This document shows positions 11,060-24,700 of a stretch of DNA of 64,000 nucleotides, one piece after another. The translations under genes and the position numbers were made by a program. This stretch comes from Globodera rostochiensis (lineage: Eukaryota > Nematoda > Chromadorea > Rhabditida > Heteroderidae), in the NCBI GenBank assembly GCA_018350325.1, contig JAEVLN010000009.1, positions 1,447,388 to 1,511,387 on the forward strand, in the 5' to 3' direction. The notes beneath the pieces are model-generated. The model did not search any database. It saw only the letters and a program-made list of their open reading frames with translations, and was not told the origin of the DNA. Numbering within the stretch: position 1 is the stretch's first letter; each line of letters begins with the position of its first letter.

Positions 11060-13613
11060 GGCAAAGAAAATGCCTTGATCAAACCAATCAAATTGATTAT
11101 TTTTTGATTTTTCATAAAACGCAATTTATTAATTTTTCCAATTTGTTGATCATTTCCAATGTCTGATTTTTAATTAACCAAAATGTTTCTTGTGGACGAA
11201 GTTTCGTCCATCCCTGGGGTCCCATGGGATGTGACCATCGAAAACGGCAACGTAATGTGTCTAGTCGATTACCAAAAAAACTATTTTTTTGTTAAAATAC
11301 AAAATTAGAATTAAAAAATTTTCGTTATTTTTTAAATCAAAATGTGAATTGTTTTCAATCAATATGATCTCAATTGTTTTTTTCGAAAACAGTATTTTCG
11401 GATTAGGTAATTCAAAATTTTGCTAATTTTGTTGGGTTGCTTCTCGAATTAAATTGTTATTTGATTATTTAAAGTGGTAATCACTGATCAATCTCTTTGG
11501 GCCTATCCCACTCCTCTCCACTCGATGTCGTCGTGGCCTTTATTCTCGAGGAAAAACTGACCCGCCCGCAATGAAATGACAAAATGGGCGGAGACCGATC
11601 GATGATTGGTTGGACGGGAACGGGCGGGGTATTGATTGAAATGTGCGGGAAAAGTAGAGTTGGCCGGGACCGTGAAAGCCGGGATCGGGACCAGCATTTT
11701 GAACCGGGACCGGGAAACGGGAAAAACCGGGACTGGCAATAGGAAATTTTTTTTTGTTGTAATGGTCAAGGCGTTAAAAATTTTTTTATTATTCAAAAAA
11801 TATTTCCCATTGTCTTCAACTTCAATTACCTCAGCTTCCATTTTTTTGACAATTCTGCTTTACTTTTGCTGGGGGGGGGGGGGGGTGGAGAAAATTTTTT
11901 GATTTTCGACTCCGATTTGTTAAGAGATTTGCAACCAAAATTTTAAAAATACGGCAAATTTTTTGAAGTTTTATCGTATCTCATTTTGAATATTAAATTA
12001 AAATTTATAAAAATCATCCAAACCCAATAAATAAGAACATATGCTACCCCTGCACTAAAGTAACTTAAGATCACTTAACTTTGAACAAAGTCATAAATTT
12101 TTAAACATTCAGTGAATTTGTCCAACCAAAAAACGAAATGAATTTGTGAATTGTATCTAAAATATTTTTAACTTGAGAGAATTTTTATGATTATTTACAC
12201 CACTGTAAATGTTAAGAGAAAGTCGGAAAAACTCAGATCAGAATTAGAGCCCGGCGCGGGAGCGGATCCCGCGCGGGATTTTTCGGGATCCCGCAAATTT
12301 AAAATGCGGGATTAATCCCGCAAATCCGCCCCCGCCAAAAAAAGATCCCGCAGCGGGATCCCGCAATTTACGTGCGGGATTGAAAATTGTTAGTGAATAA
12401 TGCTAGTTTATTCAAAATTAGCATTTTGCCAAATCTTTAGATTTAAAAGATTCGATGCCCACAAATCTCAAGTGAGTGCCCTAAGGATAGGATTTTTTTG
12501 GTCATAAAATTAATTCAAAATTTTCTCGGCGGCGCCTATCGGCACCGCCGACCCCAAGGCCGTAGGCAGAAAAATTTTTCGGGAGGGGGGGGGGGAAGGC
12601 CAAGCCAAAAAAAGTCGATTTTTAGGGGTGTGTTTTCCCCTTTCTATTGCATTTTTCTTAAATCAATTTCGGAAAAAATGTTTGATTTTCGGTAAATTTT
12701 TAGGGTTTTTAACCTTTTTGTTAAAAAATTGCATAAAAATCAAAATTTGACGTCCTGCAGAATGGGGGGTCCCAAAATTTGGAATTTTTCGAAGAATCGG
12801 TTTTCCAAATTTTATAAAAAAACATTTAAAAGGTCATTTCCGGGCTTTTCTGATGCGAAGAATTCGAATCAGATATGTAAAAAGCCAAAGAATTAGTTGA
12901 TGGCTTATTCTTTGCAAAAAAAATGATTTTTTACTATTACCGAAAATTAAGTCTTGATAAAAAATCTTAGACATATCAATGATTAGACAAAATCTAATGT
13001 CATATTCGTGATCAGCACCACTGAATACCCCCCTAATATAAATTTTTAGCTCAATAACAAACAATGAATTAGGGAACCCCATTCTGCAGGATTGCCCAAC
13101 CCCGGTTAATCATATCCCGGTTTTTGAAAAGCCAAAATCTCGATCCCGACTTTTACTGTCCCGGTCCTAGTTACAAATAGATAAATAAGTGCTTTCAAAT
13201 GATATTAAAATTGAACGATTCGGTTCAGTGAAAGGTGTTTTGATTTTTTTTGGAAAAATCCCGCAATCCCGCAAATTTAAAATGCGGGACTTTGCGGGAT
13301 TTATCCCGCAAATCCGCTTCTAGGGGAAAGAAAGGCTTGGTGCGTCCTCATGCTTCGGCAAGTCAGACCTAATTTCGTGCATCCCTTACATTAGTTGTGC
13401 GATTGAAATGATTTTAAGACAAAAAACTTTTGTCAACCATGTTTTTTGTTGTGAAAGAAATGTATGTATCTACTTTAATGTCCACAAAAAATGTAAATAA
13501 AATTAAATTAATTAACTAAATTCTGACATTATTCGAATATAACTTCCCAAAACAAAATTGTCCGACGAGCGAGAAAATAAATTATTCAATCATCAAAAGC
13601 GCCACATTATCCG
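11060..13613. other. Intergenic region of nested word-type elements
   Basis: No gene is supported. It holds degenerate CCGGGAC words (11640-11740), poly-G runs (11871-11885, 12585-12597), two blocks of GCGGGATCCCGCAAAT words (12246-12385, 13250-13325) that look like the two ends of one element, an internal foldback (12753-13092), and a copy of GGCGCCTATCGGCACCGCC (about 12530). Confidence 0.6.
12753..13092. mobile_element. Foldback element, TCCTGCAGAATGGGG ends
   Basis: The inverted ends TCCTGCAGAATGGGG and CCCCATTCTGCAGGA match the element at 17897-18377. It lies between the two GCGGGATCC-word blocks, so it looks nested in an older element. No clear target duplication was found. Confidence 0.6.
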
Positions 13614-16600
13614 TTATTCGGCACCACCCCTTTGTTGTGCTTGAACGGTGTGGGTAAACGATCTGAAACTCAAAAAACATTAAAATAAATGCAAAAAGCG
13701 CAAGAAAAGCTACTCACAAAACTCACTTTGATGATCGATTTGTGCTTTTAATTGGAGCAGTTTTGATGATCAACATCATTTTCTCACGACGCTCAGGATC
13801 CGCCACGTTCAGCATTTTCAGCACAACTTTGTTGCCCATTGGATACTTCATCATTTCCAACAAGGGCGCGATGCCAGAGCCGTTGCTGAACAAATGAACA
13901 AAAACAGTTAGATTCCGGGATTCTCGGACAAAAAACTCACTCCGCACAAACTTGGTCGATCAGCGCATTTCTCTGCTCCGCATTCCCAAAAACCACACAT
14001 TTCTCGATTATGAAGGAGATGTTTAGGTGATGTGCGCTCTTCATAATGTCCCCCTGCAGACAGCGCACAATTCCCTCCCGGTCTTCGAGCCGTCCATGTT
14101 CAATAACATGTCTGATCACGTAGTTGCCATATTTATCAGTGACCAAATTGAGCACATTGCCATGAAGTTGTTCCAGCACGGGACGCTTTTGCTGCTCCGT
14201 GCAGTGTTCAAGCAAACTTCGGATCACCCAATTACCGTATTCATGGAAGGACAGGGAGTTGATCTTTTGAGGGAGAAAAGTTAAATATTTTTTGACAATT
14301 TTAGAAATTTATATTGGGACGCCTTCTGATGGTTTGTTCTTCAAATTTTTAAGGGTGCTTTTCCGTTTTTTGAGTCAAAAGTAAATTTGAAAAAATGTTT
14401 GCATCTGTAGTTACATCCCTGCGCCGGACCACTCCCATCCCTAAAAGCTTTAAAAAATTGGCTTAGTTTTAGAGCCCCCCGGGGGCTCTTTTAAAGGAAT
14501 TCTGCTCAACTTGTGAGGGTGGGTTGGCGGCGCCGATAGGTGCCAAAAGGAGATTTTTTTTGAAGATTTTAAAAAAGAGCACACACATTCTCCTGCAGAC
14601 CGCGCACAATGCGCTCCCGGTCCTCAGGCAGTCCATGCTCAATCACATGTTGGATCACGAAGCAGCCATACTTATCCGTGGCCAAAAGTAAGCACATTTT
14701 CGTGCAGACAGCGCACAATGGGCTCCCGGTCTTCGGGCAGTCCATGCTCAAGCAAATGTTCGATCACGAAGACGCCATGCTTATCCGTGACCAAAGAGAG
14801 CACATTGCCATGCAGTAGTTCCAGCACGGAACGCTTTTGCTGCTCCGTGCAGTGTTCAAGCACACATCGAATCACCAAATTACCGTATTCATGGAGGGAC
14901 AGAAGAAGGACTTGCGCCGATAGCTCATTGGTTATCTAATCAAAATTACTTTTACATTTATTTAATCCCTGTCTAATCATGGGCACAACGAGAGGAGAAG
15001 CGAGGGGGGGGGGGGGGTCAAAAACAGAAAAGTAAAATCGCATCGTTTTCGTAATTCCCAAAGTCAAAAGTAGCCGAATCTTGGGCGCGGAAAAATGGCA
15101 AGCCAACTGATCCAATTCACCCGAATTAAAAGCAAAATTCAAAACTAAATGATTTTGCCTCAATTTGTGACGCTTTGTCCACCAATTCCAACGCCTTTTC
15201 GATCACGTGAGAGCCGGACTTGTGCAGGGCCAATGTCACCACGTGGCCACGCAATTCGTCCATCAACTGAGCCGTCTCCGCCGGATTGGCACTCTCCAAC
15301 TTTTGTTTGATGAAGCTGGCAAAATGTTCGTTAATGCAAATAATCAATCAATAGCCGATGAGAGGAATCGATTGGTATATGAATTGACCGATTTCGTTCC
15401 AGGACCGTATAAGGTAGATAGGTTTTCTTAAGTGCTCAAAGCGATAGAACAAACAAAAATTTTTTGACGATCCGCATTAAACCCGTTTTCGAACCGTTTA
15501 AAAATTGCCAAAATGGAGATTTTTGAGTTGAATTTTGACCAATATCCACAAATGCGGTATCATTCGACAGCTCTCGACGAGACAAATCGATCTAAATGTG
15601 ACGGGACACAATCAGACGCCATTTTGATTCCGGCCGGTCCCAGTGTAAAATGGACACTTCAGTACCAAAAGTAAAAATGAAACCCCTTTCTCCGCAGACA
15701 ACGGACCCCGGCAAGGGTAGGGAATTAAAGGGTAGTCAAAAGGTGTGTATGTGAAAAGCTATTTTCATCAAAACGGCTAAGCTAAATTATTAATATTAAC
15801 AGAAGATTAATTTAGCCGCCGTTGATGAAAATAACTTTCACACATCCACCTTTTGACTTCCCCATGCGCCCATTCGGTCTCGCCTGTTTCTTAATGGTAC
15901 TGAAATGTCCCTTTTTCACTGGGACTCAGTCAGCCGGTATCTAAATGGCGTATGATCGTGTCCCGACACATCTAGATCGATTTGTCTCGTCGAGAGCTGT
16001 CGAATGGTACTAAATTTATTGCAATTGGTCCACAGGAAGATACAAAATTTTGGTCAAAAATATCCATTTTTGACAATTTTTAAACGGTTCAAAAACCGGT
16101 TTAAAGGCGGAGCGACAAAATTTTTTTGATTGTTTTATCGGTTTGAGCGCCAGTGCATTTTATTTTAAGGAATTTTTCAAAAAAAACTTTTTTTTTTTTT
16201 GATGACAATTTGTTAAAAAATTGGTCAAAAACTAATGTTTTATGGCTGGGCACATCGTACAAAACAAAGAATTTAGCTGCTTAAAATTCGCAAGCATTTC
16301 TAAAATGACAAAATTTTTTAAACAAATAAATATTTAACCGTTTTGAATAAAATTACATATTTTAATGGGTTCTTTTCGGTTATGAGGCAACAAAAATAAA
16401 ATCATTTTTAAATCAACAAAAATGTGTTTTTAAGTGTTTCTAGAGGTAACTGGGGTCGTAGAATCCGAGTCAGATCCCCCATTTCGAACCCGGAGCTGAA
16501 TTGAAAAATTTAATGAAATTTTTGTTTCGCATTTTTCTATTTTAATCGTCGAAATGTCACTGAACTCGATGAAATTTTGCAAAACATCGTTGAATTTATG

Positions 16601-17372
16601 CCACTAAGCTGATATTCTTTATTCTGTCCAATGAAAAGCAAAAATAAAATGTAATGAAAATCAGAAAAAAAATTTGAAGAATTGTTCGAGTTCGGGTTAG
16701 GGGGTCGAATTCATCGAAATGGTTAGTCAGATTTGGGTTATACGACTCCGAAAACACCTATTTACCAACTTTAAACAAAAAAACTTTTTTATTTGTTGCC
16801 TCATAACCGAAAAGAACTGCAAAAAAAAAGGCCTTTTCACACTTGACGCCAGCCCGGGCTGTTCAAATCGTTCACCGAAAGTTGCTCTCCCCAGCAATTC
16901 CCACCTTGAACCGCGCGGGTCCAGCGCAAACTCCAGGACGTGATTGCCCAAATCGGCGAGTTGAAGATTGGCTGCACGGTTATTGAGGTAATCGTTCAAC
17001 AGCTTTGAACGTTGGCTGGTGCGGTCTGAAATTGCAAAAACTGAAGAAAAAAAAAAAATTCCACCTGGTTCAAACAAAAATTAGGAATATTTATAAATGG
17101 CTTAATTTTTTGGGGACTCAAAATGTCCAAAATTTACTGGACGACGACGCCATGCGAGCGCCCAATGAAAGAACGGCTGCCGACGGGCGCTCGTTTTTAA
17201 TGCATTGATGCAAAAACGTCGGGCGAACAGCTTGAACTTGTCGAATCTAAAAAATATTTTGGGGACTAAAATATGCAACAAAATTCAACTCAAAAATAAA
17301 AAAAAAAGATTTGCAAACCTTGTGAATGATGTGCTGGCCGTTCAAAAAATTGCGAATAAAACGGCCGATCAT
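13614..17372 (-). CDS. PUF-family protein with extra repeats, one frame break
   Basis: Minus-strand gene from ATG 17372-17370 to TAA 13616-13614. The N-terminal exon (RFIRNFLNGQHIIHK) splices to about 17250-17120. The R1 exon is 17025-16905 (LLNDYLNNRAANLQLADLGNHVLEFA). Then come FIKQKLESANPAETAQ plus R3 (15335-15148), R6/R7/R7' (14940-14580), R6/R7/R8 (14260-13940), a C-cap (13890-13733) and a tail (13662-13614). The repeats YGNLVIR, HGVFVIEH, YGCFVIQH, YGNWVIR and YGNYVIRH are visible. The order means R6-R7 occurs twice. One extra T in a TTTT run at about 14687-14690 breaks the frame between two R7 repeats, which is either a sequencing indel or decay. A large foldback occupies the intron between R1 and R3. 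Expected role: sequence-specific 3' UTR binding. Confidence 0.7.
15434..16150. mobile_element. Long foldback (near-palindromic) element in a PUF intron
   Basis: Arms of about 250 bp (15434-15690 and 15890-16150) are inverted copies of one another, for example GACAGCTCTCGACGAGACAA on the left against its complement at 15982-16001. They are followed inward by a second pair around AAAAGGTGTGTATGTGAAA. The tips read GCTCAAAGCGATA and complement. There is no ORF. Confidence 0.75.
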
Positions 17373-18759
17373 TTTAAGCGATTGCGTTAATTTCTAAATG
17401 CTAAAAAGCGCCAAATGAAAACATTTAAATGAAACTATGGTTGATTAAAGTTGACAAAACCATTGGGGGGACCAGGCCCGTAGGCAGACTGATGTGCCAA
17501 TCGGAATTTATAATTGCTCTTTTTAGTGATTTTTTGTCGAACAAAAAAAATAACCAGAAAATTGCTGAAAAACCCCTAAAATTTTCTATTTCCTGTATTT
17601 TGAATCTCAAGATAAAAATGTTCAAACGTAAATTGATTTATCCAAGTTAATTATAGTTCAATAGGGTGGTTTTTTCCCCCAAGTGATTCTTCTCATTTAG
17701 AGCTTTCGAATGCCATCTTGGTTGTTTGATTTGGTTGAGTTTAAAAAAGTTATTGCCTTTCAAATTTTATAATTTCTAAAATTAACCGTAACATGCAATT
17801 AATTCCGATGAAATGAAAAAGATGCAATAACAAAATTTAAAACCATATTTTGCAACAAACAAAAAAAAGTTTAAGTCGAGCAAAAGTTCGCTTCTGGGCA
17901 ATCCTGCAGAATGGGTGTCCCTACTTCATACTTTGTTATTTGAGCTAAAAATTTATGTCCGGGGGGTTTCAGGGGTGCTATCACGAATATGACCTTAAAT
18001 TTTATCAAATCTTTGATTTTGTCTAAGATTTTTCATCAATTAATTGATTTTGGTAATAGACTTTTTTTTCAAAAAATATATTTTTTTTTTGCAAAAACAA
18101 ACAATCAAACAAATTAATTTGGCTTTTTAGATATCAGATTCAGATTCTACGCATCAGAAAACCCCGGAAACTACCTTTTTCAATATTTATTTTAAAATTT
18201 AGAAAATCGATTTTTTGAAAAATTCGAATTCGGGTCCGGGGTTCGAAATCGGACAAAATGGAGGTCAGATTCGGATTCTACGTCCCATAACAGCCCTAAA
18301 AACTATTTTCTAACGACTTTATAAAATGTTTTCATTTTTTGAAAAAAAATTTGGGACACCCATTCTGCAGGATTGCCCGCTTCTGGAAGTCAGGCGCGGA
18401 TCATTTCGTTTGACAAATATTTATGTTTTTTTCGAAAACAAACTTTGCGGATTAATTCAGAAATTTGCTAATTTTGTTTTGGGTTGCTTCTCGAAACGGA
18501 AGAATTGGTGGAAAGGGCAACAAAAATGTCAGCATTTATTCGGAACACCAAAAATTCAATTCAAAATCATTAAATTGAATAATTGCTAATGCAAACATTA
18601 ATTTTTTTATTTTGGTTTTTTAAGTTCAATTTTGATTAATTTAATAGTGTTTTTAGTTTCTTCAATTTTATAAATTTGTAAAAAAATGAATTGATTTCAA
18701 AATTCTAACATTATTCGAATATGACTTTCTTGTCGGACGAGCAAAAAGAAATAAATTAT
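17373..18759. other. Gap between two PUF genes
   Basis: It holds one foldback element (17897-18377) and a degenerate hAT terminus CCAGGCCCGTAGGCAG (about 17469). The rest is AT-rich with no supported gene. Confidence 0.5.
17897..18377. mobile_element. hAT-like foldback, GGCAATCCTGCAGAATGGG ends
   Basis: Ends GGCAATCCTGCAGAATGGG and complement are flanked by a perfect 8-bp duplication CGCTTCTG (17889-17896, 18378-18385). The interior has a CTACGTCCCATAACAGCC and GATTCGGATTCTACG core in inverted orientation, shared with many other foldbacks here. No ORF. Confidence 0.8.
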
Positions 18760-21700
18760 TCAATCATCAAAAGGGGTGCCATTCATAATCCGTTTGTTCG
18801 GCGCCGCCTCTTTGCTTTTGCTTGAACGGTGTTTGGTAAGCGATCTGAAACTCAAAAAGTATTCAAATAAACACACCAACACAAAAAAATGTAAGGGCCC
18901 CCAGGTATTTGCGAGGGGTGGCCCCCCCCCCCCCCAGAAGCTATAATTTAGGAAATTTGCCATAATTCCAGAAAAATTCTCATTTTTTACGGGAAAAATG
19001 AGAATTTCCCGAAAATAGTGTTCCTTGATTCGGTCAATTTGAAGTTTTTGGGTGCCAATCTCTTAAGAAATAAGAGCAAAAATTCAAAATTTTCTCGGCG
19101 GCGCTTGTCACCGCCGATCCCCTCCCCCAAAAGTGAAGAAGTAGAAGTCTCTCTCAAAAAAAAAATTGTTTTTTGAAAAATTCCACAAGAAATCGCCATA
19201 AAAAATGCCATATTTTTGACCCCTCGATGCCATATTTTCATGCAGATGATCTGGCCTCCTTGCCTGGAATTCCGAGTTTTTTGAGGTCGTTGGTTCCCAT
19301 CCATGGTATATATTAAGTGTTCGGTCGGTACGGGAAAGTACCGAAGCTTTTTCGGTACTCAGGCTTCGGTACTTTACCGAAAAGTACCGACCGAAAAAAT
19401 TTGAGTACCGAAGGTACTGACCAAACAAAATTTGAGTCCCGAAAAAAGTACCGAACGGAAAAATTGGTAATATATTTGAATTTTTCAACGCTTACTCCTC
19501 ATATCATGTGGCTTAGTGGTTAAACTGTGAACCAAAAGACTTTATTGTCTGAGGTTCGAGTCCTCGAGGCAAATTTCTTTTTATTATTTTTATTGAATGC
19601 CCTGCTGGTGAGTGATGTGGTTGCCTGGTGTTCAAACCCCCGACTGTGTAAATAGTTTTTGTGTCTTTTAATTAACTTTATTGCAAAGAAAAACAATATT
19701 TTTTATTTAAATATGTACATATTTAAAAGGTAATTTAGGAAGTTCTTAATTAGCAATTTAATTTTCAAAAATTTTAACCGATTCAAAACTTCATTTATAT
19801 AAAGAATTACTTTTTTTCACCACAAAGTTTTTGGAAATAAAAGCTCGGAAGACTGGATTTCAATAATGTCCGGAAAATTTTCAAATCTTATTTGATTTTT
19901 AATTTTTCTTAATCATTTTTAGCCCTTCTGAATGCATTTTTTGGGCCATTTTTCTTCAAAATTCTATCAAAATAAAAAATTTTCTCGGCGGCGCCTATCG
20001 GCACCGCCGATCCCCCTTCAAACTGATCCAAAAACTATTAAAATTCTTACCACTAGACAGGAACAGGTCGAATGCTGATTTTTTTAAACCGCAATCTCCC
20101 AAAACTCAATTTAAATATTTATAAGCCAAGATTTCCAAAATAAACGATTTTTTGTTAAAAAGTTACCCTAAAAAATTTTGGTACCGAAAACCGAAAAAGT
20201 ACCGACAATTTTTTTTCGGTACTTTTTCGGTACTTTACCGAAAAGTACCGACCGACCCTTCTGGCCGATCACTAGTATATATACCAACGTGGGGAAAAAC
20301 GAATTAATTCCCGCGAACAAAAGGATCGAGAATCAAAATGCAAAAAGCGCAAGAAAAGCTACTCACAAAACTCACTCTGGTGATCGATTTGCCTTGTTTT
20401 TAATCGGAGCAGTTTTGATGGCCAACATCAATTTCTGACGACGCGCAGAGTCCGCAACGTTCAGCATTTTCTGCACAACTTTGTTGCCGAACGGATACTT
20501 CATCATTTTCAACAAGGGCATGCTGCCAGAGCCGTTGCTGAACAGAAAATTTAGTTTTTGGGGTTCCCGGAAAAAATACTCACCCCGCGCAAACTTGGTC
20601 GATCAGCGCATTTCTCTGTTCCGGCGTCCCAAAAACCACACACTTCTCGATTACGCTGCAGAAGGAATGGAGATGTGTGTTCTTCAGAATTTCGCCCTGC
20701 AGACTGCGTACAATGCGCTCCCGGTCCTCGGGCAGTCCATGCTCAATCAAATGTCTGATCACGTAGTTGCCATGTTTATCCGTGACCAAATTGAGCAGAT
20801 TGCCATGCAGTTGTTCCAACACGGGACGCTTTTGCAGCTCCGTGCAGTGTTCAAGCACACTTTGGATCACCCAACTACCGTATTCATGGAGGGACAAGGG
20901 AATAACTTGCGTCGATATCTCGTTGATTATCTAAATAACATTTTTTTAACATGTCCCAGGTATTTCAAGTAAAAAGACTTTTGCACTATTTGGCGTTTTT
21001 TTTTTGTCAAATCCTTCATAGAATTTCGTGCCTTAAAATTCCAAAATTTTGAAAAAGCAAACTTTTTCTTAGCGTAGGGAAATTAAGCAAGTTCACTAGT
21101 AATTTTTTGGCCAATTTTCTTAACAAATTGCCATCAAAAACCAAAAAAACCCGGCGGCGCCACCGGGCCTTTCCAAACCACCGGGCCTTTCCAATTCCTA
21201 AAAGCCTCAAAAAAAAAATTACGTATTTTTAAAATTTTGGTCGCTAATCTGTTGGCAAATCGGAATTGGTGGACCCCCCAAATGGGTGTTTGGGATGAAC
21301 TTAAATAGTGACACGAGATGGGCGGGGGATAAGGCTCAGAGCAGAAGGGATTGGGTCGATGAACAGAGATTTGAATGGGGAAGAATGCTTATGTAACAGA
21401 GGGGCGAGTTTGGCATTGGATAGGATTAAGAGCATGGCTTGGCATTGAACAGACATGTTTATGGGGGATGGTTTTGAATCAAAGGGAATAATATGGGACA
21501 ATTAACAATGTGGCAAATATGCAGAATTGCGGATTCAGCAACTACCTATTTCAAAATTTTTCGAAACTAAAAATAAAAATAAATGATTTTGCCTCTATTT
21601 GTAACGCTCTGTCCACTGATTTCAACGCCGCTTGGATCACGGGGCCGACGTACTTGTGCAAAGCCAATGTCACCACGTGGCCACGCAAAGCGTCCACCAG

Positions 21701-24700
21701 CTGAGCCTTCTGATCCTCCGTGCCGTATTCGAAAAATTTCTGAATTTTTTTTTGTTTGTTTAAGATTAACAAATTTTAAATAAAAAAAATACAATTTTGG
21801 ACCAATTTTCATCACAAAAACCCTTTAAATTTCAAATTTTTTAACGGCGTGCCTATCGGCACTGCCAAAGCGCCCCAAAATGTGCTCTATTCTGTTGGTT
21901 TTTTGATTTTTGGGTTATTTTCTGCATTAATTAAGAGCTAGTAACAAATGTTGTAAAAAACATGAAGTGAATTATGGATTCGGCCCCTTCCTTCCTAAAA
22001 AGCTTCAAAAAATTACCGTTTTTTTTAAGTTTTTGAAGCAATTTTCTTAACAAATTGAAAATTTTCTCGGCGGCGCCTATCGGCACCGCCGACCTCCCCC
22101 CCTTAAAAGCATTCGAAAATCGGCAAAATTTTTGAAATTTTTGCGCTATTTTCTTAACAAAAATGTTAAAAATTTCTCCCTAATCAAAAATTTATCGCAA
22201 AGTGCGCACCAAAAAGATTCGAAAAATTTTAGTTAAAAATTTTCAAAATTTTTCCCGTTCCCGCCGGGATTCCCGTTAAAAATTGAACGGCACTCTACTC
22301 AAAACTTCAAAAAAAATTTTTTAACAACAAAAAAATAGAAACAAATCTGATTCCGTTCCTCTCGTTTCGAATTGACAATAAATATAGCGAATTGAATTTT
22401 TATATTGTAACGAGATGATTCGGTAAATTAGCGCGATTTATCGAGTCTATATTTGGAGGACCTGAATCACAAAAGTGCCAAATTCGTCAGCCATCAATTG
22501 TCGAGCATTTCGAAGCGTCTGCGGCCCTCTGAGAAAAATAAAACTTTAGGCCCCAAATGTGTCATTTAATTCAGCATTTCAAAAGATTTTGTAAGTCTGA
22601 AAGACCGCGAACCCTCCAACAATTTGCCCCATTCGTCTTCACAAAAATTCCTTAAACATTTAATGCAAAAAGCAACTGACCCCCCACAGACGTTGTCGAA
22701 CAGCGCCTTTTTCTGCTCCGCCGTCCCGCAGATTAAACACTTCTCGATGACGAGGCTGCCAAACTTGTCCTGTGCGTATTTCATAATGTCGTCTTGCAGA
22801 CTGCGCACAATGGGCTCCCGGTCTTCGGGCAGTCCATGCTCAAGCACATGTTCGACCACGTGGCTACCATACTTATCCGTGACCAAGGAAAGCACATTCT
22901 CTTGCAGACAGCGCACAATGGGCTCCCGGTCTTCGGGCAGTCCATGCTCAATCAGATGTTCGATCACGAAGCTGCCATACTTATCAGTGACCAAAGAAAG
23001 CACATTGCCATGAAGTTGTTCCAGCACGTGACACTTTTGCTGCTCCGTGCAGTGTTCAAGAAGGCATTCGATCACTCGACTACCGTATTCATGGAGGGAC
23101 AGAAGAAGGACTTGCTCCGATAGCTCATTTATTAGCTAAATAACATTCTTTTTATCAAAAAAGTCTAAAAACCGGATTAAAAGCAAGCGCCAAAGTTGTT
23201 TTTATGCAATATTTGTTTCACACCAAAGAAAATGCAGAAGGGGGGGGGGGTCCAATCGTTACGCAAATTAAAGCAAAATTCAAATTTAAATTATTTTGCC
23301 TCAATTTGTGACGTTTTGTCCACCGATTCCAACGCCGCTCGGATCACGTGAGAGCCGGATTTGTGTAGGGCCAATGTCACCATGTGGCCACGCAAAGCCT
23401 CCACCAGCTGAGTCTTCTCTGTCGGACTGGCACACTCCAACTTTTGCGCGATGAACCTGGCGAAATGTCAACAATTCAGCGTTTAAATTGCAGCTTTTCC
23501 CTTCGGAAATTTTGCCGATTTTCGATTTTCAAAAATGCGTTTTTTTGCGATTCTGCTTGCGAGGTGGGGGGGAGGGGTGGCGGTGCCGATAGGTGCCGCC
23601 GAGAGAAAATTTTTAATTTTCGACTCAATTTGTTAAGAGATTTGCAACCAAAATTTAAGAATGCGGCTATTTTTTGAAGTAGGAATGGGAGGAGTCCGGT
23701 GGTGCCGATAGGTGCCGCCGGAGAAATTTTTACTAAAATTGGCAATCTTTGTTAAGAAAATTGAAGCAAAAATTCAGGAAGATGTGATTGGGAGAAATCA
23801 GTAAAAATGGTTAAAATTGTCGCTCGATGATGTCATCATTAGGGGTGTACATTTAGTCCCGGTTGGTCCCGGTCAATATCATTCGAAAGGAAACACTGAG
23901 TAAAAGCTTTTAGCAAGCAAAAGCTAACGATTGGCCAAATGCCAAAAAAGTTATGGCCCGAAAATCAGAAAGTTTGAGTTTTGTGGCCAGCAGAATGGCC
24001 ATAACTTTTTTTGGCATTTATCCAATAGGTTAGCTTTTGCTTGCTAATAGCTTCTACTCAGTGTTTGCTTTCGAATGATACTAAAAATATTTATTTGGTT
24101 CGCTAGAAAAAAAAAAGGTTTATAATGCAAAAAGTTCAAAAAAGTTAGGTAAAGGGGAACAAATTTTCTCCCAATTATCCGAACTACCCGGATTTGGGGC
24201 AAAGTGGAATGAATCATTATTATAACAAGTAGTCCAAAAATTAGATTCACATTTTTGAGTCCATGCCATTTAATGGTTTGTTCAATCGCTTAGTTTCGAG
24301 ACAGACCGGGCTGTTCAACTCGTTCACCGCGAAACTTGTCAATTCTCCCTCCCCCCCCCCCCAGCAATTCCTACATTGAACAGCGCCGGTTCTGCGCAAA
24401 CTCCACGATGTGTTTGCCCAAATCGGTGAGCTGAAGATTGTCTGCACGGGCGTTGCTGTAATCGTTGAACAGCTTGGACACATTGCCATCAAGTTGTTCC
24501 AACACGGGACGCTTTTGCTGTTCCGTGCAGTGTTCAAGCACACATTCGATCACCCGCCTACCGTACTCATGGAGGGACAAAGAGGCAACCTGTTGTTTTA
24601 TCAGATTTTGTTTGTTTGTTTATTTCAAAAAACAAATTTAATTTCTAAAGGGTCAATCAACCCAACTCATCCATTACAAAGTTTGGAGTTCTATAGCTCT

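Noticed and set aside
19506..19572. Functional tRNA genes (also 1803-1973 and 57486-57545)
   Set aside because: A and B boxes are present, but acceptor stems do not pair well and all but the 57.5-kb copy lie inside transposons.
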